Below, piece by piece: positions 57,379-64,000 of a stretch of 64,000 bases of DNA. Position numbers and translations under genes: made by a program. Numbering within the stretch: position 1 is the stretch's first letter; every line of letters starts with the position of its first letter. Origin of the DNA: Ricinus communis. Its lineage: Eukaryota; Streptophyta; Magnoliopsida; Malpighiales; Euphorbiaceae. The notes below the pieces were generated by a model. The model did not search any database, was not told the origin of the DNA, and saw nothing but the letters and a program-made list of their open reading frames with translations. The stretch covers positions 10,048,802 through 10,112,801 of the forward strand of contig NC_063258.1 of assembly GCF_019578655.1 (NCBI RefSeq), in the 5' to 3' direction.

Positions 57379-59640
57379 ATGTCGAACGCACTGCATGCCT
57401 CCATGACTAGCACACATAGAGACGCCTACGCATGCACGCTTCTTCTTCACAACAGGTCCAAAGATCACCCGACCAAAGACACCGCCACGCCTAGCCACCA
57501 GACCTCAAAGACCCCTAGCACTACCACCCCGCTGACACCGATCTTACATTTCAGCTCCTGCAGACCACTAGTAGTGCTTACAAACCCTTCGATGGAAGCA
57601 AGTCGGAATCGGACGGTGTATTGACTTCACCGCATAGAGGGCCTGGACTATCCCTGAGGTCGAGAGCTCTTTGACACCCAACCATATGCCTCGATTCTTC
57701 GACATCATTGAGCCCACCCAATGGAGCTCACTATAGAGTTTTGCGGCATCTTCTTTCTACATCAGAGATCATCGATTGGCATCAAGCCTGATGCCATTTC
57801 TGCCAGAGGGCAGACAAGACTTAGTTTGGGATGCACCTAGGGCTATAGACTCAAGTGGGAGATCACTAGAGAGGCCTACCAGGGGTGCTTATATACTTAC
57901 CTCATCCCTTGTGAGAGGATATGGGACGAGATTGTGACCAGACTAGAGCATTACTACCTGAGCCGCTCGAAGGCATCTAGCCTTCTAAACCGGCTCTGAT
58001 ATTTGACACACTTCCTCTAAACCATTACAGTAGGGAAAGCTTTGGGGTAGTGACGCAGATTAATGGCTTCATCCTTTGGCACTACACTACACAGAGGAAG
58101 TGGATATGGCTACCTCCTAGCAAATCGGATTAGGACCTTCGTGAGGGAGTCCAAGAAGATTCATCTCTGTTTTGGCCCCTATATCACACGCCTGGCTAGG
58201 AGGTTGGATGTTATGGATGATTATTTGAGTGACCGACTCGATAGGGATAGATTAGAGTCCGCCACATGGTTAACATGTAGATGGTGACAGCCTGGCCCCT
58301 CGACGCTGAGTACAAATTAGTCATCTGATCCTACGAGTGTTTAGTGAAGCCCTGGCCAGAGCACCACAGACCTAAATTGTGGACGCACTGCAGCCACGAC
58401 CTCAAAATATACTGACCCAAGATGTGCCTTCGCCCTCCTAGTGTGTCATCTTCATACATAGCCAAGACCTCCAAAGCTCGAGATAGGTGCTCTCATATCG
58501 CTTAGACAAAGCTTTCAAACCTTCTCAGAGCACTTACCGAGTTTAGGCAATTTTGAAGGAGACTAGAGTACCTAGGGCTTTAATGACCTAAGACAATAGC
58601 TCTTGGAGGCCTCGAGAGATAGGTCACATAGTCGATCAAATGGTAGCTCAACTCCAATGATAGCTGATTTTGGCACGGATGATGGAATGCGCAATTTTTG
58701 ATGACCTAGGGTGATATTTAATGGACCTTAGCGACATTTCCTCGCTTTCAGGGAGGTTAGGGGAGGCCTCGGCTTAGAGCACCACAGACCCAACTCAGGA
58801 CATACTAGAGCTACAACATCCCGAGATATATCTGACTGGCACATGCTGCCTTCTCTCGGTCCGTCATCTTTACAAATCGCCAAGACTCTAGTGCTTATAT
58901 AGGTGCTATTGCAGATCGCTTAGACAGCTTTTAGACCTTAAATAGAGCACTTCAACGAGTTCAAAAGCTTTAGAAGGAGACTGAGCACACCACCGCTTAA
59001 TGACCCATCGCAACAACTCTTGAGGGCTTGAGAGACAGTTACACATTAGATCGATGGTAGCTCAACTCAAATAACGGATAGCCGATTCGCAGGATGATGG
59101 AGTGTAATTCTTTGATGACTGGGTGATATTAAGTTGACCTCAAAGAATTGCCTGAAGTTAGGGAGGCCCGAGCTAGAGTACCACAAGACCCAAACTCGAA
59201 TGTAGCTACAACCTTGAGATATACCCGACCCATGACGTTGCTTTTGGCCCCTCCTAGTGCGTCATCTTCATACACCGTAGCACCATGCGATAAGTGCCTC
59301 CAAACTAAACAGTTTTAAAACCAGAGCACTTCAACGAGTTCAGCCAGGAGGAGACCAGAGCATAGCTCGGAGCCGCCAACGCCACTTAGACAAGTTACAC
59401 AATCGATCGATGGTAGCAACTTGAAGTGATAGCTACCTCGGCGGGAAGCCAATTCTTTGATGACCGAGTGATATTAAGTCGGACCTAGCGATTGCTTCCC
59501 GAGATCCCCACCTACCACCCAACCGCCACTGACCCTCCACCATCTACAAGATGCTCTCACCTGATGCACCTAAGCCCACCAGCCTCACCTTCTTCCATTC
59601 AGACCCCCACCACTTATTACTGAGGATGCGCCCGATCTTC
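57379..59640 (+). pseudogene. Copy B ORF3 (Athila third ORF), broken
   Basis: Starts at 57379 but the frame departs from copy A within ten codons because bases are missing. Recognisable parts: MASSFGTTLHRGSGYGYL and SIRTFVRESKKIHLC-like (58063-58180), ARRLDVMDDYLSDRLDRD (about 58195-58250), then three tandem units and a Pro-rich tail (59505-59570). Function unknown. The position is that of the envelope-like ORF of Athila elements, but nothing here proves an envelope protein. Confidence 0.6.
58340..59510 (+). repeat. Tandem repeat of about 405 bp in ORF3, copy B
   Basis: Three units, with the AGAG(C/T)ACCACA phrase at 58358, 58776 and 59175 (spacing 418 and 399). All three are complete, unlike copy A, and a TTCCCGAGATCCCC stretch closes the third at about 59510. 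Confidence 0.75.
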
Positions 59641-61280
59641 ACTCCAGCCATAGCGAAAGATGATCAGGGCAGTCTTTGTTAGATTTTATTTCATTTTCTA
59701 TTTTTCTTTAGTTTATTTTTCGAACATGTTGTGTACTTAGTTATTATTGATTTTGCTTCCCTTATCTGTACTCCCCATGTGGGGTACTCACTACATTTTA
59801 CAATAAGGACATCATGTTCTTCAAGTGCGGGGTGAGTAAACTGTATGTTCCTTTTTCTATGTTGTGATGCTCTGTAAGCTGTATCTGAAATTGCTATCAC
59901 TGATAATGTATATTGTTAGGATGTTAGGATACTACGTTTTTATACACTTAAGTATGTTGTTTTTGAGTTGATTGAAAATTTGATTTATAAAATTTCAGTT
60001 ACTTTTCTTTGTTGTTCATTGTCCTTGGAAAACAATTAATAGTGTTTAATACATCAACTCTGTCGGGTTAAACCGGTGTTACATAATTGTTTCTTGAGTT
60101 GTCAAATTTTAACTAAAAAGGTTGATTATGTTATATGCATGTGTTTCTTAAGTGATGATTCAATTAATGATGTTGAGAACCAATTGCAATTAATACCACA
60201 CTTCAAAAGTGAGATTTTGAGCCATTTTGAGCATTCATTATACATATGCTCTTTATTTTTCTTGTTTGACTATGCATTGTACTTGGCTTTGCTTCTAGAA
60301 CTTTCTCTGTAATGCTTTCTGAGGTTACATAAATTTATGAATACCATGAGATGATTTGGAAAACTTAGAATTCACCATACTTGGCCAAAAGCCTATCCTT
60401 TGTGTTTCCATTAGTTAGCTATGGTTGAGCCTTTATCCTTTTCTTCTACACTATTTCACACTTTACATCTTAGCCTATTCGTTTTATCTTTCTTTTACTT
60501 TCATGTTGGAATTTTTATTATTTGCTCTCTCTTGTTTGGGATTAAAATGCCAATTACTATGTTGGTGAATTCACTAAATCCTTTTGATATTTTAGATGCT
60601 CCCTTCAATCCAAACTATATCTTTGCTCTTTACTGTATTCAGTTGTAGCAGTAGTTTTCTTATAAGCTGCTAGTTTAGTTTTTGTTAAAAAATAAATAAC
60701 CAACAACAAAATTCCTTATTTCTTTATCTCTTTATTGGGTTGATAGTATTTTCGATCGTTATCCTACAAATTGAGGATTTCAGTGAATATTTTTAGGCAT
60801 TTAATTCTTTGAGCATATATTGTTGTTTATTGCAAGAATTTCTAGCACTTTCACACTTCTTTCCCAAATCTCCATACCTTTACCTTAGCCTTATTACAAC
60901 CCTCCTTTGATTTTGGTATTCATTTGTTTATAGTGGCGAAGATAGGATTCATGAGTAAGCTTATGGTAAGCGAGTTTTGTGCATTTGCTTTGAGTGATTT
61001 GTTTCTCACCTTATACACACCTTGAGGGACTTGAGTGATCCCTGTGAGGCATTGGTTTTTGATGTTTGTTATTGAGTTGTTGTTTGAGTTATTTATTCAT
61101 TGATATTATCTCCATTCTCTGTTAATAATTTGCAACTTGACTTATGATTAAGTTTCTTTTAAGATGTGTTAAATGCTATTTATTGTGACATAGGGGGCAT
61201 AAACTTTAAGGATTTACTGACTGTGGTTTTATAAGTTGAATTGTTAATTGCTTGAAGACAACAAAAGCTTAACTATAGGT
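59641..61280 (+). other. 3' region of copy B with polypurine-like tracts
   Basis: Non-coding, 1.6 kb. At 59817-59834 TTCTTCAAGTGCGGGGTG is a purine-rich, PPT-like stretch well upstream of the LTR. Directly before the 3' LTR, GAAGACAACAAAAGCTTAAC and TATAGG (61255-61280) occupy the normal PPT place but are degenerate. Short hydrophobic chance frames (60076-60312, 60421-60648) are not supported as genes. Confidence 0.6.
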
Positions 61281-62731
61281 TGATTTCATATGCAGTCTTA
61301 CAAATATTTGCTGACATATCATTGCGAATTTTCTTAGCATTTATTGTGTTTTCATTCCAAGATCACCCGTGTTTTATGTCCTTTCGTGTTTCAGGAGATT
61401 TTATAGGTCCATCATCAGTGCTTTAGCAATTTTAGATCAATTTCGGGCGAAAACGGAAGGAATCAGAAGCTTTTTAACCTTGGGTTGACTTTTGGGAAGT
61501 CAACAAGGCCCGTGTTGGAGCCCGTAGAGAAATTCCAGGCCATGTAGCTTATGCACTTTGAAGCAGCACGTTTTTTTAGGGTACCACGCCTTAGAGCATG
61601 ACTCGTGTTGGTTAGCACGGGCCAGAACATGGCCCGTGTTTGCTAACATGGGCAAGAACATGGCCATGCTCGATTTAGTTCATTTTGTCAATTGGAGTCC
61701 AACACAGCCCATGTTTGGGGACACGAGCGCACGTATTTGCGCAATGAATAAAAGGAATGAGCTAAAAAAAGAAAAGATAGTTCCAGATCGATGATTTTGA
61801 TTTTTGATCTTCTGTTGTAATTTTGCTAGATGTGTTGTCAGGCATTTCAAAAGGCTTCCAGAAATTGATTCCATCTTGGAACGTCAGATCCGTGATCTTG
61901 ATTTTGGATTGAAGATTGAGGAGGAGTTTTGGAGCAAATCAAGAAGCAATTCTAGAGATCAACTACAGTATAGATCAAGGCTTTGAGCTGTTCATATAAT
62001 TCTAGAGAAAGGGTGTATATGTTTCGATTTCTTTGTTCTTTCATTGTAATTGAATTCCTATTTGGTTTAAACATGAACATGTGTAGCTAGATTGGTTGAA
62101 CCCATTAGGGTTCCTTGCTATGTTGGCTTTGTACTAAATTGTTGAGATTGTTTGAGTTTCCTTTCTTATATTCTTTTTGCAATTAATAATATAAATCTAG
62201 TTTTTGTTACATTAATTGTATTGATTACTATTCATAGAATTCTTTTAGCAATTGAGAAATTGTAATTGAGTTCGGAAATTTATTTGCAAGAACAGGTTAA
62301 TTTTCACTTAGGGGTAAGGTCAATTAATTTGTCGGATTAAGACTTAACAAAGCTTAGTAGAGATGGATTAAAACTTAAGGTTTACTTAATAATCAATCGT
62401 TAGGAAAAGATTCCAACTTTAGGTTCTTAGATTTAGGAATTCGGTTGTTGAAGACGAAACCCAATTTTTAGAACTCGATCCACGGTAGCATAATCGACCT
62501 CAATAGGGATCTATGGGTATCTTTTGTTTGATAGCCACCGAAACCCGTAGTCTAGGTCCTTTTCTGGGTTTGCATTCTTGTCTTGATTATTCTCTTTGCT
62601 CATTCATTCTTGCATTACACTTAGAATTTAGTGTTTACTATTATTATCAATAAAACCTTTGTTATTAACTTTAGGCTAGATAACAAGGAATGAAGTAGTA
62701 ACTCTAAGAGTTTCACTTTCACGAGGGAGAC
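61281..62731 (+). repeat. 3' LTR of copy B (LTR1), end degraded
   Basis: Starts TGATTTCATATGCAGTC, is colinear with 5422-6810 and includes the palindrome cluster at 61600-61730. After CACGAGGGAGACC (about 62731) the match fails; a loose likeness to the LTR end (GTTGTAGTTTCC, ATAAGCATATTAATCA) continues to about 62843. It keeps the 360 bases that the 5' LTR of copy B lost. Confidence 0.85.
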
Positions 62732-63142
62732 CGCCCGATGATTTTCAAATAATCTAGTGGACTATTGCTTCGTTGTGATTATTCAAATCAAGATATCAAA
62801 CCATACCTTGGTTGTAGTTTCCTTCACATAAGCATATTAATCATTCGAATCAATATCACTGCACGTAAATTCGTCGAACCATTATATCATTTACTTTACG
62901 CTTATAATTCTTTGCCTTCCACAAGCTCGACCTGGTCACCTCCAACCCGAATCATAATTTATGCTTCCCAAGTAAAACCAAGCCATCATAAAGATTAAAA
63001 GAAATCATAAAATAAATAAACAAATCCATGAGAAAACCCTTATGTCCAGGATTTCGGATCCGATAAGGAAAGACATAATCACCATTTAATAAATATCTTT
63101 GTTAATGAAGTCATTCAACCATACGGCAAATAAGTGTAAGGA
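62732..63142 (-). repeat. Degraded LTR1 end and reversed R1 fragment
   Basis: 62732-62845 is poorly matched LTR1 end. 62846-63142 is a weak reverse-complement R1: TAATTTATGCTTCCCAAGTA, AACCAAGCCATCAT, GGATCCGATAAGGAAAGAC and CATACGGCAAATAAGTGTAA are recognisable. Divergence is higher than in the other R1 copies. Confidence 0.5.
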
Positions 63143-64000
63143 TGATGTCGTAAAATACACACATCTAAATGGGGTATTTAAGATCAATAATTACGCTGAG
63201 ATATTTGGATGTAACCATTGGTTAAACACTCAACCCTAGCATATATTTGTGTAAGGTCTAATCGACTTAGTCAATAGTGCAATGATTAAATGACTTTAAC
63301 TCAGAATTGGCGACTCCTAGCTCGCCTCCTGGCTTCCCTAATTGAGCGTAAAAGCTGATCATCTAATCATGGAAAACAATTTATCAAGCCGAGACAAGGA
63401 AGGAACATGGCTGTTAGAATCTCAACTGGAGAATTCCGTGTTCCCAACACTGATCCAGACCAAAACACTCCAAATATCCAACAATTAAAACAACGGAGTT
63501 TGCCCAACCACTATTTCCCGACGCCAATACGTGATAAGTTATGACTCACAATATCGAAGAATTTCTAAATTAACGTAAAGATCCGAGATGTATGGCCGAC
63601 TCGACCACGAGTCACCGACGCCGAACACACCATCGGACTCACTTAACGACGCGGAGACGGCCTCGCTCCGATTTTCCGATCTGACACCCGATCATCCGGA
63701 GAGATTACTGACGAGGTCTCGATCGTAATTAAACCCACGAAAACCGTGCCATCGCGAAGCTCGAGCAAAGAGGAGAGCTAGGGTTAGAGCGTCCCAAAAC
63801 CCTAATTTTCTCTCCAAGGGTTTCCGCCTCGACCAAGGGCCGCCAAAAGAGAAGCTTGGATCCGAGAGGTTTCAGCCGATCATTTCCTTGAAGAATCGAA
63901 GATTGGGCAAGGTTCGTTGATTGATTTTCAAATCGAGCAAGAGGAACAAGAATCGATTCAATTGGAGCAAAAGGATTTGGGAAACATTTACTCTCATCCG
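63143..64000 (+). repeat. LTR2 copy, partial, unusual CG-rich stretch
   Basis: Starts TGATGTCGTAAAATACACAC and matches LTR2 at both ends (CATCTAAATGGGG at the left; AGGAACAAGAATCGATTCA at the right). Between 63250 and 63800 it departs strongly from the other LTR2 copies and is rich in CG dinucleotides. It runs off the window. Confidence 0.65.

Larger units (their letters stand above)
48848..62731 (+). mobile_element. Athila-type Ty3/gypsy element, copy B, both LTRs
   Basis: The most complete element in the window: 5' LTR, PBS, gag (interrupted by a solo LTR2), protease, RT, RNase H, integrase, leader, ORF3, 3' UTR, polypurine-like tract and 3' LTR. It is about 12.4 kb without the inserted LTR2. 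It parallels copy A from 4813 to 15172. No domain has a long open frame, because of dozens of 1-5 base losses. Confidence 0.85.

Noticed and set aside
60421..60648. Short hydrophobic frame of 75 codons in the 3' region of copy B
   Set aside because: Low complexity, no second copy to compare, no recognisable motif. It could be a remnant of a membrane segment, but nothing supports that.
63143..64000. A host gene 5' region suggested by higher GC
   Set aside because: Both flanks are LTR2, so the stretch is an LTR copy with unusual or mis-called bases.

Overview
The window is plant (most likely eudicot) heterochromatin. I find no convincing intact host gene. Almost everything is nested, broken or duplicated Ty3/gypsy retrotransposon DNA plus a tandem repeat of about 1 kb. 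The plant origin rests on two things: a primer binding site complementary to the 3' end of plant tRNA-Asp, and gag/pol fragments of two plant lineages. One is Athila-type (RT motif FMDDF, protease core DLGPS, extra ORF after pol). The other is a chromovirus, probably CRM-like (RT motif YFDD, pol C-terminus with an ITRSR/ITRSK motif). A run of exactly 500 N at 47645-48144 marks a scaffold join.

Layout. 1-4812: minus-strand chromovirus C1, gag to pol C-terminus, broken. 4813-5421: a fragment of the Athila LTR (LTR1), a short spacer and a reversed piece of the 1-kb repeat (R1). 5422-15172: Athila copy A (5' LTR, PBS, gag, PR, RT, RNase H, INT, ORF3 leader, ORF3), truncated. 15173-16003: stray Athila RT fragment. 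16004-18700: plus-strand chromovirus C2 (gag to start of RT), interrupted by a 5S-rRNA-derived, Cassandra-like insertion. 18701-26035: R1 array I, with a 2.1-kb solo-LTR-like insertion. 26036-28143: chromovirus 3' end, then the 3' UTR and LTR of a second Athila-type family (LTR2), then an AT microsatellite. 28144-33403: minus-strand Athila protease/gag, tandemly duplicated, ending in LTR1. 33404-36748: two chromovirus 3' halves (C3, C4). 36749-47644: R1 array II, a second version of array I including the same-site solo LTR, plus composite 850-bp tandem units. 48145-62731: Athila copy B with both LTRs. 62732-64000: degraded sequence, reversed R1 and a partial LTR2.

How it fits together. The blocks starting at 4813 and 48247 share the same series of junctions, so a composite of at least 10 kb was duplicated. 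A solo LTR2 sits in gag of copy B while copy A keeps the empty site, which dates that insertion after the duplication. The two R1 arrays are also duplicates of each other. No reading frame is intact. Several stops are CAG to TAG changes, which fits methylated, silenced repeats. In copy B and in one tandem unit, differences cluster at CAG/CTG in a way that deamination does not explain and that may be a sequencing artefact.

The most interesting signal is upstream of Athila ORF3. A non-LTR stretch carries the same clusters of short ACACGG/CCGTGT palindromes as the two LTR families. A TATA box follows, then a purine-rich leader, and then a T-rich intron-like segment (GTAAGT to CAG) that ends five to six bases before the ORF3 start codon. 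ORF3 itself contains a tandem repeat of about 405 bp, close to 135 codons per unit.
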